A DNA stretch of 64,000 nt, taken from assembly GCA_963835885.1 (NCBI GenBank), contig CAWIHF010000017.1, forward strand, positions 62,001-126,000. Reading direction: 5' to 3'. This document shows, one piece after another, positions 27,101 to 36,143 of the stretch. This stretch comes from Roseiarcus sp963835885 (GTDB taxonomy: Bacteria; Pseudomonadota; Alphaproteobacteria; Rhizobiales; Beijerinckiaceae). The notes under the pieces are model-generated. The model had not been told where the DNA came from. It was given only the letters and a program-made list of their open reading frames with translations, and made no database searches. Every line of letters begins with the position of its first letter. The first letter of the stretch is position 1. A program made the position numbers and the translations under genes.

Positions 27101-29806
27101 TGCTTCGAAGACGCCGGGTTTCACGAGGGCGCGTTCGAGCAGCATCTGGAGTCGGATCCGAGCCTAGTGATGGCCGTCTGCTGGTACTGGATCCGCACGC
27201 TTCAGGCGCGCTTCTTCGCGGGTGCTTACACTTCAGCGCTCGAGGCGGCATCAAAGGCACAACCGCTTCTCTGGACTTCCCCGGGATTATTCGAGTTGCC
27301 GGAGTACCATCTCTACGCCGCGTTGACGCAGGCTGCGCTCTGCAACGCAGCCGCCGATCGGGAGCTGGCCCAGCATCTCGAGGCCTTGGCCGCCCACCAT
27401 CGCCAGCTCCAGGAGTGGGCCGAGAACTGCCCGGAAAACTTCGCGAACCGCGCTGCGCTGGTCGGCGCCGAGATCGCCCGGATTGAAGGCCGCGAGCTCG
27501 ACGCCGAGCGTCTCTACGAGCAAGCCATCCGCTCGGCCCACGAGAACGGATTTGTTCACAATGAGGCGCTCGCGAACGAAATCGCCGCAAGCTTTTATGC
27601 GGCGCGCGGGTTCGAGAAGATCGCGCAAACCTATCTGCGAGACGCGCGTTACGGCTATGTCCGCTGGGGAGCCGACGCCAAGGTGCGGCAACTCGATGAG
27701 CTCTATCCGCAACTCAGGACTGTGGACACCTTGTCCGCTCCGACGGCCACGATTGGAGTTGCGGTCGAGCACCTCGACCTCGCGACCGTCATCAAGGTGT
27801 CTCAAGCCGTCTCGGGCGAGATCGTCCTCAAAAAGCTGATCGACACGCTTATGCGCATCGCGATCGAGCAGGCGGGCGCCGAGCGGGGTTTGCTGATTCT
27901 TCCTCGGGAGGCCGAATATAGGATTGAGTCGGAAGCCACGACCGTCGGCGATACGGTGACCGTGCATCTGCGCGACGAGCCCGTCGCGGCAGAACGTCTG
28001 CCAGTGTCGATGCTCCACTACGTCGTGCGCACCTGGGAGAGCGTCATACTCGACGACGCCGCGGACCAGTCCGCGTTCGCTGCGGATTTCTACATCCGCG
28101 AGCGCCGGGCTCGCTCCGTTATCTGCCTGCCCTTGATCAACCAGGGCAGGCTTACTGGTGTGCTCTATCTCGAGAACAACCTAGCTCGCAGCGCCTTTGC
28201 GCCGTCCCGGATGACGGTTCTGAAGCTCCTCGCCTCGCAAGCCGCGATCGCGCTGGAAAACACCCATCTCTACCGCGATCTTGCAGAACGCGAGGCAAAG
28301 ATCCGCCGCCTCGCCGAAGCCAACATTATCGGCGTCTTCGTCGGGGATTTCGACGGTCGGATTGTCGAGGCCAATGACGCGTTTCTCGGAATCGTGGGTT
28401 ACGACCGCGAGGACCTCGCGGCGGGCCGCATCGACTGGAAGGATCTCACTCCCCCGGACTGGCGCGAGCGCGACGCACAGTGGATCGCAGAGCACAAGCG
28501 GACCGGTGTCCGGCTACCGATCGAGAAGGAATACTTTCGGAAAGACGGCAGCCGCGTCTCCATTCTGCTGGGTTCGGCGACCGTCGAAGAAGGGGGAAAC
28601 CAGACTGTCACCTTCGTTCTCGATTTGACCGAGCGCAATTGGGCTGAACGCGCGTTACGGGATAGCGAAGAACTTAAGCGGAGAATCATCGAGAGCAGCA
28701 ATGACTGTATCAAGGTGCTGGACTTGGACGGAAAACTGCTATTCATGAGCAGCGGCGGTCAACAGTTGCTCGAAATAGACAATATTCAGCCTTACTTGAA
28801 TACCTGCTGGATCGACTTCTGGCAGCCGGAAGACCGCCCCAAGATAAGCGAAGCCATCGCTGCCGCAAGGGCTGGAGGTATTGGGAAATTTCAGGCGTTC
28901 TGTCCATCAGCAAAGGGGGCTCCGCGCTGGTGGGAAGTATTCACCACGCCTATCTGCAATGCGGACGGCCAGCCCGAGCAACTGCTTTCGGTGTCGCGTG
29001 ACATTACGGAGCGCAAGCAGGCGGAAGCGGAGTCGCGCGAGAGCGAGCGGCGCTACCGCGAGACGCAGATGCAGCTGGCGCACGCGAACCGGGTCGCGAC
29101 GATGGGGCAGCTCACCGCGTCGATTGCTCACGAAGTAAACCAGCCGATCGCCGCAACCGTCGCGAACGCCCAGGCGGCATTGCGCTGGCTCAGCGCCGAG
29201 CCGCCGAATCTGGACGAGGTGCGGCACGCGCTTGGCTGCATTGCGAGGGACGGCAACCGAGCAGGCGCCGTCATCCGCCGAATTCGCTCGCTCATCAAAG
29301 GGGCGCCCCCGCGCGACGAGCCCGTGGAGATCAATGCGGCGATCCGCGAGGTGATCGAGCTCACCCGTGGCGAAGCGACTAAGACTGGCGTCTCGGTGCA
29401 GACGGATGTGGCAGAGGGCTTGCCACTGGTTCGTGGGGATCGGGTCGAACTGCAACAGGTGATCCTCAACTTGATCCTTAATGCCTTCGAGGCCATGGTT
29501 GAGATAAGCGAAGGATCGCGGGAATTACTGATCACAACCGGTATCAGTGAGTTGGGCGACGTGCTGGTCGCGGTGCGCGATTCAGGCCCCGGACTGGCGC
29601 CGACTGCTCTTGAGCATCTCTTTGAGGCCTTTCACACGACCAAACCGAACGGTTTGGGGCTGGGGCTGTCGATCTGCCGTTCAATCATCGAAGCGCACGG
29701 CGGACGATTATGGGCAAGCGCCGATGCGCCCCGCGGCGCCGTCTTTCAATTCACCTTGCCCGGCCATCATCCCGCCGCGCGCGTCTGCGGTGTCAAGCAC
29801 GGTTGA
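24188..29806 (+). CDS. Giant pseudokinase/ATPase/GAF-PAS sensor histidine kinase
   Basis: The frame has 1872 residues. Domains in order: kinase C-lobe (1-170) with HKDVKPANILVN (Asp29, Asn34) but GFG at 48-50 where active kinases have DFG, and MAPEQTGRMN as the APE segment; AAA-type ATPase with Walker A GYSGIGKSS at 230-238 and LDDLQWLD near 358-365; a long helical TPR-like region to about 1190; GAF (about 1210-1370, GVLYLENNLARSAFAP); two PAS domains (about 1375-1620); histidine kinase core with His1648 (SIAHEVNQPIAATVANA), N box NLILNAFEAM, and G boxes DSGPGLAP and GLGLGLSI. No membrane helix is visible, so it is probably cytosolic. The start is the first ATG after the frameshift; the natural start lies near 23900. 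No response regulator is adjacent. Confidence 0.9.
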   Translation: MEMDRFLRLAIGIAAALGKAHQRGLVHKDVKPANILVNCADGLTRLTGFGIASRLPRERQAPEPPEVIAGTLAYMAPEQTGRMNRSIDSRSDLYALGVTFYQMLAGRLPFNAADPTEWVHCHIARKPVPPSERLESVPAALSEIVMKLLAKTAEERYQTAAGLEHDLRRCLAEWELEGRVEPLALGQGDKPDRLLIPEKLYGREREVASMLAAFDRVAASGAPELVLVSGYSGIGKSSVVNELHKALVPTRGIFASGKFDQLKRDIPYSTLVQAFQSLVRTLLGKSEADLAPWRNALHEALGANGRLMVDVVPELKLIIGEQPPVPALEPQQAQRRFQLVFRRLVAVFARPEHLLVLFLDDLQWLDAATLDLLEDLLTQADLRHLLLIGAYRDNEVDAAHPLRRKLEAIKTAGGRVAEITLGPLAGQYLEQLIADALRCEPGRAAPLAQLVHEKTGGNPFFAIQFMSSLAEEGLFTFDHDAARWSWDLNRIHAKGYADNVVDLMVSKLARLPLETQSALQAFACLGNVADVTTLAVVLGTSEDEVHAALWEAARLELIERLLGAYRFAHDRVQEAAYSLISEAARTAAHLQIGRLLVARTVPEKREEAIFDIVNQLNRSAALITSTDEREQLAEMNLIAGKRARASTAYVSALSYIVAGAALLRDDAWARQPELTFALELQRAECEFLTGASAAAEARLAELARHATNIQDLAAVAQLRVELLHVADQLDRSVEVGLDYLSRVGVAWSPRPTQEVVRQEYAQVWRQLGDRPIEALFDLPRMADPVACGTMDVLTALASPAWHTDNNLRCVVIGRMVNVSLEHGNSAASCLAYVLVGTVLGPYFGDYKAAYRFCQLGLDLAEQPGLDRFKARVYLMSNQVNSWTRHVRTGRPLVRRAFDAAQQAGDLTFAVFSQNNLMTNLIASGDPLADVQREAEVGLAFARQARFGIVVDFITTQLQLIRTLRGSTTAFGCFEDAGFHEGAFEQHLESDPSLVMAVCWYWIRTLQARFFAGAYTSALEAASKAQPLLWTSPGLFELPEYHLYAALTQAALCNAAADRELAQHLEALAAHHRQLQEWAENCPENFANRAALVGAEIARIEGRELDAERLYEQAIRSAHENGFVHNEALANEIAASFYAARGFEKIAQTYLRDARYGYVRWGADAKVRQLDELYPQLRTVDTLSAPTATIGVAVEHLDLATVIKVSQAVSGEIVLKKLIDTLMRIAIEQAGAERGLLILPREAEYRIESEATTVGDTVTVHLRDEPVAAERLPVSMLHYVVRTWESVILDDAADQSAFAADFYIRERRARSVICLPLINQGRLTGVLYLENNLARSAFAPSRMTVLKLLASQAAIALENTHLYRDLAEREAKIRRLAEANIIGVFVGDFDGRIVEANDAFLGIVGYDREDLAAGRIDWKDLTPPDWRERDAQWIAEHKRTGVRLPIEKEYFRKDGSRVSILLGSATVEEGGNQTVTFVLDLTERNWAERALRDSEELKRRIIESSNDCIKVLDLDGKLLFMSSGGQQLLEIDNIQPYLNTCWIDFWQPEDRPKISEAIAAARAGGIGKFQAFCPSAKGAPRWWEVFTTPICNADGQPEQLLSVSRDITERKQAEAESRESERRYRETQMQLAHANRVATMGQLTASIAHEVNQPIAATVANAQAALRWLSAEPPNLDEVRHALGCIARDGNRAGAVIRRIRSLIKGAPPRDEPVEINAAIREVIELTRGEATKTGVSVQTDVAEGLPLVRGDRVELQQVILNLILNAFEAMVEISEGSRELLITTGISELGDVLVAVRDSGPGLAPTALEHLFEAFHTTKPNGLGLGLSICRSIIEAHGGRLWASADAPRGAVFQFTLPGHHPAARVCGVKHG

Positions 29807-29819
29807 TGCCGACATTCAG

Positions 29820-30056
29820 AGCCCGCGTGACCGCCATGTCCGGCTCATTGCCAAGAACGGTCGCATGGCATGGCAGCGGGCGACCGGTTACGGTCGGCGC
29901 AACCACGTCGAGACCGCAATCAGCAGATAAAGCACCTGATTGGCGCCAAGCTCCAGCCCGCACGCTCCCGGCTCAGCAGGGCGAGGCATCCATCGCGACG
30001 TGGCGCTCAATCGAATGATCCGGATTGCCAAGCCCCTCTCGGTGCGCCGAACCTAA
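29820..30056 (+). pseudogene. IS5-family transposase C-terminal relic
   Basis: Frames combine to RDRHVRLIAKNGRMAWQRAT and GYGRRNHVETAIS, then KHLIGAKL, then ARTLPAQQGEASIATWALNR, the conserved end of IS5-type (IS1031/IS427-like) transposases. An in-frame stop and frameshifts are present. No ends were recognised. Confidence 0.55.
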
Positions 30057-30114
30057 CCCGTCCTCCAGAAGCTCGGTCTCGATCTCTTTCGGCTCCGTGC
30101 AACAACGCCCTTGG

Positions 30115-30999
30115 CTAAGGCGGCCGCGCCGGGTCGAACCACAGCTCCTTGCGTTCGAGCGGCACCCAGGCCGGCAGGAACGGATTCTGCAGATCGATCA
30201 CAACCCGCTCGCGGAGATTGAGATCAGCCAAAAGCTGGCCGAAGTGCTTGTTAAGCAAGGCGTCGAGGCTTCCGTCCGCTTCCATACGCTCGAGCCCGGC
30301 CTTCAGGCGTGCCGCGAGATGGGGGGAGGACCGGCTGACGTAGTAGGCGTCGCAGAAGGGGTAATGAAGCAGGAGGTGCTGCTCGATCGCGAGATCCGGG
30401 TAGCGCTTGCCGTAGGCCGCAAGCTCCCGGTGGATCTCGAAAAGCCCGCGCGGGAACAGATCGAACCGGCCGTGCAAGAGCATCGGGAACAACAACTCGA
30501 AATCCGTTGCGGTCTCCACTTGGATCTTATTGTACTCGTAGATGCGGACATCGGCCCAGTCGCTCCCCTGGCCGACGCGAAACTGGCGCAGCTCCTCGAT
30601 GCTGTTGACACGGGAGAGCCGGTCCTGGCTGCGCCGGTCGATCGAAGAAACCCGCCAGCCAAGCAGCCCCTTGTCGATCGGAAACGTCACGGGGATCATC
30701 TCCCGTTCTAGAGGCGGCTGGCCGACACCGGCTGCGAGCAGGTTGACCAAACGCCCCTCGATCACGAGCTGATAGGCTCGCGCGTCCGAGACCGATTGGG
30801 TGAACGGCTTCTCCTCGTAGGTGCCGTAATCGGGCCGCGTCCGCTCGAGCACCTCATGCAAGAGCGCGAGTTCATAAACGCTGCCGGCATTGGGCAGTAA
30901 CTCCTCGGTCTTGAGCGGCCTCACCACATCATCGGCAAAGGCCCAACGCGGCAGGAGAGCCAGCATCGGCAAACCAATCAGCAATCTTCGCCGCATCAT
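30115..30999 (-). CDS. Periplasmic substrate-binding protein (family 3-like)
   Basis: The protein has 294 residues with a signal peptide (RRRLLIGLPMLALLPRWAFA). The mature part resembles amino-acid-type solute-binding proteins: SIEELRQFRVGQGSDWADV, then LFPMLLHGRFDLFPRGLFEI and LLHYPFCDAYYVSRSSPHLA, and a C-terminal KAGLERMEADGSLDALLNKH. No transporter genes are nearby. It is transcribed divergently from a membrane histidine kinase starting at 32392, so it may be a sensory partner rather than a transport protein. Confidence 0.82.
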   Translation of the reverse strand: MMRRRLLIGLPMLALLPRWAFADDVVRPLKTEELLPNAGSVYELALLHEVLERTRPDYGTYEEKPFTQSVSDARAYQLVIEGRLVNLLAAGVGQPPLEREMIPVTFPIDKGLLGWRVSSIDRRSQDRLSRVNSIEELRQFRVGQGSDWADVRIYEYNKIQVETATDFELLFPMLLHGRFDLFPRGLFEIHRELAAYGKRYPDLAIEQHLLLHYPFCDAYYVSRSSPHLAARLKAGLERMEADGSLDALLNKHFGQLLADLNLRERVVIDLQNPFLPAWVPLERKELWFDPARPP

Positions 31000-31097
31000 C
31001 GCGTCCCATCGTTCATTGCGTGAGGCATCTCCAGTTACCGCTCAGGGCCGTCGCCCCGCGAGCCCATAGCCACGAAAGGTCAAGAGGTTATTCTCAT

Positions 31098-32267
31098 GGG
31101 GCAAATCAAGATATAGCTGGATTCTGCGTCCTTTCGAAAATCGTTTGACCGAATCAGCGGGATCGATTCCAGTCGCCTTGTGAAGACGAAGGGCAATTTC
31201 CTCAGTGTAGCGGATCGGGCCGACCTTGTGGCGATCGTCAGGGACGGGCTGGAGGAGAATTGCGTTTCCCGCCGGGCGAACGCCCTGATCCTCCTTGATC
31301 GCGGCATGAAGTTCGAGGAAGTGGCGAAGGTTCTTCTCATCGACGACTCGACCATCCGCATCTGGCTCAAGGAATTCCAGGAAAGCGGCGTCGAAGGGCT
31401 TGTCATGTTCGACCTCAAGGGCGGCTCCAGCGCTTTGTCGCCCCTCCAGATCGAGGAATTGCGCGCATGGGCGACGGAGGCGCTGCCGACGTCGACCACC
31501 GGGATCGGGCAGTTTATCCTGGAGCGGTTCGGGTTCGACTATGGCCGCTCCGGACTGATCAAGCTGATGAACCGCATCGGATTCGACTGGAAGAAGCCGG
31601 AATCCGTGCCCGGCAAGATCGACGTGGAAACCCAGCAGAAGTTCATCGACGCGCACGAAGATTTGCGCAATTCGCTCGGCCCTGACGAGGCGGTCGTCTA
31701 CGTCGACGCCGTCCATCCGACCCATCAGGCCAAGCCCGCGGGACGCTGGCTGCCGCGCGGACAGCGCTGCGCGCTTCCCGCGGCGTCGGGACGCGACCGA
31801 CTGAACCTGCACGGCGCGATCGATCTGGAGACCGGGCTGACCCGCATCATGGACGTCGAAACCGTCGACGCGCAAAGCTCCATCGCCCTGTTTGAATCCT
31901 TGGAGCGCGCCTATTCGACGATGGGCCGCATCCACGTATTTCTCGACAATGCCCGCTACCACCACGCCAAAGTCGTCCAGGATTGGATGCAACAGCCAGG
32001 GCGACGCATCGTCCTACACTTCGTGCCGTCCTACTGCCCGCACCTAAACCCGATCGAACGGTTGTGGAAGGTGATGCACGAGAACGTCACCCACAACAAA
32101 TGCTACGCCAAATTCCGCGATTTCGCCGAAGCCGTGCTCGGATTCCTGCGCAAAACCGTGCCGGAGCGGTTCGACGAATTCTCGTCGACCATCACCGACA
32201 ATTTCCGCGTCATCAACCCGAAGGATTTTCGGATCCTCGCGTGATGCCGCTATAGACAGCATGCCCC
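31098..32267 (+). mobile_element. IS630-family insertion sequence (first)
   Basis: A single transposase gene lies between imperfect inverted ends (GGGGCA at 31098 on the left and TGCCCC at 32262-32267 on the right, with a second shared block TATAGC inside each). TA occurs beside each end, as expected for IS630, but the exact tips are uncertain. It sits in the intergenic region between the binding protein and the histidine kinase. Confidence 0.7.
31180..32244 (+). CDS. IS630 family transposase
   Basis: The protein has 354 residues, starting with GTG. It has an N-terminal winged helix (AKVLLIDDSTIRIWLKEFQE) and a DDE catalytic domain: VVYVDAVHPTHQAKPAG with the first aspartate, IHVFLDNARYHHAKVV with the second, and YCPHLNPIERLWKVMHE with the glutamate. 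The frame is intact, so it is probably active. Confidence 0.93.
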   Translation: MKTKGNFLSVADRADLVAIVRDGLEENCVSRRANALILLDRGMKFEEVAKVLLIDDSTIRIWLKEFQESGVEGLVMFDLKGGSSALSPLQIEELRAWATEALPTSTTGIGQFILERFGFDYGRSGLIKLMNRIGFDWKKPESVPGKIDVETQQKFIDAHEDLRNSLGPDEAVVYVDAVHPTHQAKPAGRWLPRGQRCALPAASGRDRLNLHGAIDLETGLTRIMDVETVDAQSSIALFESLERAYSTMGRIHVFLDNARYHHAKVVQDWMQQPGRRIVLHFVPSYCPHLNPIERLWKVMHENVTHNKCYAKFRDFAEAVLGFLRKTVPERFDEFSSTITDNFRVINPKDFRILA

Positions 32268-32566
32268 GAATAGGACAAGCAGGAACTTTACCAGCCCGCG
32301 ATAGCGGCGGCAGCTCTCGGTTCGCGCGCGGGGATAATCCCGTAGCCCTCTCTCTCCATGCGTGCGGAGAGGAAAGGGTGAGGTAGCAGGCATGACAAGA
32401 GATGCCGAATCGTCCGATCGAGGGGCGGCTGCCGAGCCGGCGGAGCGAGCAGCCGATGAAGGCTTAAATCTTTATTCCGGTTTCGCTGGCAAACTCGCGG
32501 CCCATGCACGGCGACGCTTGCGGTCATTCGCGGACATCCGCCACAGCCTGGGCGTGCGCTTGCTAA

Positions 32567-34179
32567 CCCGCATTATGCACCGCGCTAACCGTTCTTCCGG
32601 GTCTTTCGTGGCATTTGGTTGATTTTGGTCGAGTTTGGACGTGTTGGTTCGGCTCGGGCTTTGAGCCTGAGTTTTGGTTGGAGGGGGGTTTGCAGGTTGG
32701 TGGGATGGGTTTGCGTTTTGGGGCCTCGCGCCCCGTCGCTCAGGTGACGAGACGCGGTATGCGTTCCAAAGCGAGGCGCAGAATATCCTGCGCCGGGCAC
32801 GAGGTCGGCAAGTGCACGCGGATCATCGTTTTCATTTCGACGACGCGGGCGGCGATCTTGATGAGGCGCAGGCGCAAGGTGTCGAACTGGGCGACGCGCC
32901 ACATCGAGCGCTTCGGCATCGAGACGCGAAGCCCCCACATCAGCCAATAAGCGCCGGCGTGGAGGAAGAGACGGAACTGATTGGCCGTCGCCTTCGTGCA
33001 GGACGTGCGGTCCGCCGCCAGATGCGTCTTCCAGGATTTGATGTGGTTTTCGGCTTGGCCGCGTCGGCAGTAGAGGTCTTCGTACAGCGCGCGGGCGTTG
33101 CGCTTTTGCAGATTGGTCACGACGAAGCGCGTGTCGGGTCCGTCCTCGCCGACTTCGACGCGCGCGATGATCCGCTCGACGCGGCTCCAGCTCTGTGCGC
33201 CATCGTAGAACTCCTTGAAGCGGCGGAGCTTGCCGTCCTCCTCGAACCGCGCCTTCGTGCTGGCTTCGAGAGCCTCGACATGACGACGCAACGTCGTGGT
33301 CGGCGCGACGCCGAGGATGTAGTCGATGCCGTTGGCGCGACACCAATCGAGAACCTCGGGGCCGCAATAATGGCTGTCGGCGCGCAGGAGAATCTCGGTG
33401 TGGGGCCAGTGAGCGCGGATCGCGCGCAGCAGCCGGCGCAAGAAGGGCTTGATCTCGGCGCCGCTCGGCCGTTTGGCGGGACGAAGCACGGCCGTGACGA
33501 AGCGGCCCTCGCCGTCGAACACGACAATCGGCTGAAAGCCGTATTCGTCGTAATGCGCGTTGAACAGCCGCAATTGCTGGCCGCCGTGCACCGCGTCGAA
33601 CGTGTCGTCGATATCGAGCGTGATCCGTTTGGGAACCTTGGCAAACAACTCGCAATAGAGGTCGACCATCGCACGGCCCATTCGCAACAGCGCGCGAGCG
33701 TCCGGCAGGTTCTCCAATCGCGAGATCGTCGATTGCGAGCACAACTCCCGATCCGACGGCGTCAGATCGAGCGCCATCTTGAATATCGGGTCGCTGCGCA
33801 GGGAATTGGCGTCGATCCCGTCCTCGTAGCCGGCGCCGATCATCAACAGCCGAAACCGGATGATGTCCGCCAAGCTGTGGGTGATCTGATCGGGCGCCCG
33901 AGGATCGACCACACACGCGGCCAGCCGATCCGCGACCCGAAGCCGCTGTTCGACTTCGCGCAACGCCAAAATGCCGCCGTCCGACGAAAGCAACCCTCCA
34001 TCGAATTTGGCCACAACGGCTTTGCCCGAAACCGATGACAGACCAGGCAGCGGCAGCATAGAATCGTTCATGGCGGGTGTGGCTCACCTGAAATCGCGCA
34101 AATCGGCGTCGACAACCGGATTCTACGCAAAATCAGTCGCTTAGGCTACTCCCGCCGACCCGCGACGCATAATGCGGGC
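32567..34179 (-). mobile_element. IS1380-family insertion sequence, copy 2
   Basis: Ends match copy 1 (CCCGCATTATGC). CTAA is duplicated at 32563-32566 and 34180-34183, with one extra C at the right tip compared with copy 1. Removing the element restores the histidine kinase frame. Confidence 0.92.
32740..34071 (-). CDS. IS1380 family transposase, copy 2 (intact)
   Basis: The protein has 443 residues. Catalytic aspartates lie in KAVVAKFDGGLLSSDGG and ITLDIDDTFDAVHGG; the C-terminal part RRGQAENHIKSWKTHLAADR, then FLHAGAYWLMWGLR is present here and missing from copy 1. It is probably the active source for both copies. Confidence 0.94.
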   Translation of the reverse strand: MNDSMLPLPGLSSVSGKAVVAKFDGGLLSSDGGILALREVEQRLRVADRLAACVVDPRAPDQITHSLADIIRFRLLMIGAGYEDGIDANSLRSDPIFKMALDLTPSDRELCSQSTISRLENLPDARALLRMGRAMVDLYCELFAKVPKRITLDIDDTFDAVHGGQQLRLFNAHYDEYGFQPIVVFDGEGRFVTAVLRPAKRPSGAEIKPFLRRLLRAIRAHWPHTEILLRADSHYCGPEVLDWCRANGIDYILGVAPTTTLRRHVEALEASTKARFEEDGKLRRFKEFYDGAQSWSRVERIIARVEVGEDGPDTRFVVTNLQKRNARALYEDLYCRRGQAENHIKSWKTHLAADRTSCTKATANQFRLFLHAGAYWLMWGLRVSMPKRSMWRVAQFDTLRLRLIKIAARVVEMKTMIRVHLPTSCPAQDILRLALERIPRLVT

Positions 34180-36143
34180 CTAAGCAGCGTTCTGCTCTTC
34201 AGCGCCTGTGTCACTCTCATCCTGACCCTGATTCAGATCTACCTTGAGTACCGTCGCGATGTTGCGGCCCTCGAGTTGCGACTCGAGCAGATTAGCAATA
34301 GCTATCTGGACAGCGTAGCCGAAGGCCTCTGGATCTTGGATAAGAAGCAGTTGCGGCTGCAACTCGCGGGAATTCTTCGGCTTCCTGGTATCCGCGCCGT
34401 TGAGGTCCGTGAGGCTGACACCGCAAGCAATCCGCTTGTCATAAGGCTTGGTGAGAAATCCATCTCATCAGCACTCACGCGGGAATACCCGCTGCACTAC
34501 AATGTGCAGGGGCAGAACACGGTGATCGGCACACTCCGGGTCCAAGCCTCGCTGGCCGACGTCTATCGCAGGGTGTTCGATGCAGCATCGGTCATTCTGG
34601 TTACTCAGGCGGCGACGATATTCTTGGTGTCTCTGTTCATCGTTTACATCTTCCATCAACTCGTCACGCGCCATTTGTTCGCCATTGCGAGCTATGTTGG
34701 CAGCTACCGGATCAACGACCCGCCGTTGCCGATGCAGTTGCGGCGTCCGCCCGGCCGGCAGGAGGACGAACTGCAGCGGGTGGTCACGGCCTTCAATACG
34801 CTGTCTGACGATCTGCAGATCGCGTACCGCAGCCTTAGCCACGCCAATGAGCAGCTTGCCCGAGACGCAATAGTCCTGCGGGAGCGCGAAGCGAGGATCC
34901 GGCGTCTGGTCGACGTCAATATCATCGGGATCTTCATCTGGGATTTCGACGGTCGGGTTCTCGAGGCCAATGACGCGTTTCTCCGCATCGTGGGATACGA
35001 CCGCGAGGAGCTGGTCGCAGGCCGTATGCGTTGGACGGAACTGACGCCGGCGGAATGGCGCGGTGTCGATGCCCGGATAATCGAAGTAAACAAGATTGAT
35101 GGGCGTTACCCCCCGTACGAGAAGGAGTTTTTCCAGAAGGACGGTAGCCGTGTGCCCGTGCTGATCGGCGGGGCGACCTTCGAGGAAGGCGGAAACCAGG
35201 GCGTCGCCTTCGTGCTCGATTTGACCGAGCGCAAGCAGGCGGAAGCCGAAGCACGCGAGAGCGAGCGGCGCTACCGCGAGACGCATGCGCAGCTGGCGCA
35301 CGCGAACCGCATCGCAACGATGGGGCAACTCACGGCGTCGATCGCCCATGAAGTAAACCAGCCGATCGCTGCGACTGTCGCCAACGCCGGGGCGGCATTG
35401 CGCTGGCTCGGCGCCGAGCCGCCAAATCTGGATGAGGTGCGGCACGCGCTTGGCTGCATTGCGAGGGACGGCAACCGAGCAGGCGCCGTCATCGGCCGAA
35501 TTCGCTCGCTCATCAAGAGGGCGTCCCCGCGCGACGAGCCCGTGGAGATCAATGCGGCGATCCGCGAGGTGATCGAGCTCACCCGTAGCGAAGCGACTAA
35601 GACTGGCGTCTCGGTGCAGACGGATGTGGCAGAGGGCTTGCCACTGGTTCGTGGGGATCGGGTCGAACTGCAACAGGTGATCCTCAACTTGATCCTTAAT
35701 GCCTTCGAGGCCATGGTTGAGATAAGCGAAGGATCGCGGGAATTACTGATCACGACGGGTATCAGTGAGTCGGGCGACGTGCTGGTCGCGGTGCGCGATT
35801 CAGGCCCCGGACTGGCGCCGACTGCTCTTGAGCATCTCTTTGAGGCCTTCCACACGACCAAACCGAACGGTTTGGGGCTGGGGCTGTCGATTAGCCGTTC
35901 GATCATCGAAGCGCACGGCGGACGATTATGGGCGAGCGCCAATTCGCCCCGCGGCGCCGTCTTTCAATTCACGTTGCCCGCCCATCCAGACACTGCGCCG
36001 CGCCTGTGACATTCGTGGCGTTCTGATGTCAGCCTGGTCGCTTCCGAACGCTTTAGCTGGATTTGCACCTCAACATTCGAGGGGGCGCGCGTCCGTTGCT
36101 AAACGGGCCGCCTATACCTTCGGTCACTCGGGGAACGCGGCCG

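Larger units (their letters stand above)
32392..36009 (+). pseudogene. Membrane sensor histidine kinase, interrupted by IS1380 copy 2
   Basis: The start at 32392 gives residues 1-58 (LNLYSGFAGKLAAHARRRLR, ADIRHSLGVRLL) before the IS. Removing 32567-34183 joins LGVRLL to SSVLLFSACVTLILTLIQIY in frame, a 666-residue protein. Topology: membrane helix at about 59-80, a periplasmic segment (AGILRLPGIRAVEVREA), a second helix near 193-217 (VILVTQAATIFLVSLFIVYI), a HAMP-like linker, PAS (IIGIFIWDFDGRVLEANDAF), dimerisation helix with His447 (SIAHEVNQP), and ATPase domain (DSGPGLAP, GLGLGLSI). Divergent from the binding-protein gene. The catalytic half is almost identical in DNA to the giant kinase at 29219-29756. 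Confidence 0.88.

Noticed and set aside
14589..34179. A composite transposon bounded by the two IS1380 copies
   Set aside because: Each copy has its own four-base target duplication (CTAG and CTAA) and each interrupts a gene that is restored by removing that copy alone, so they are independent insertions.
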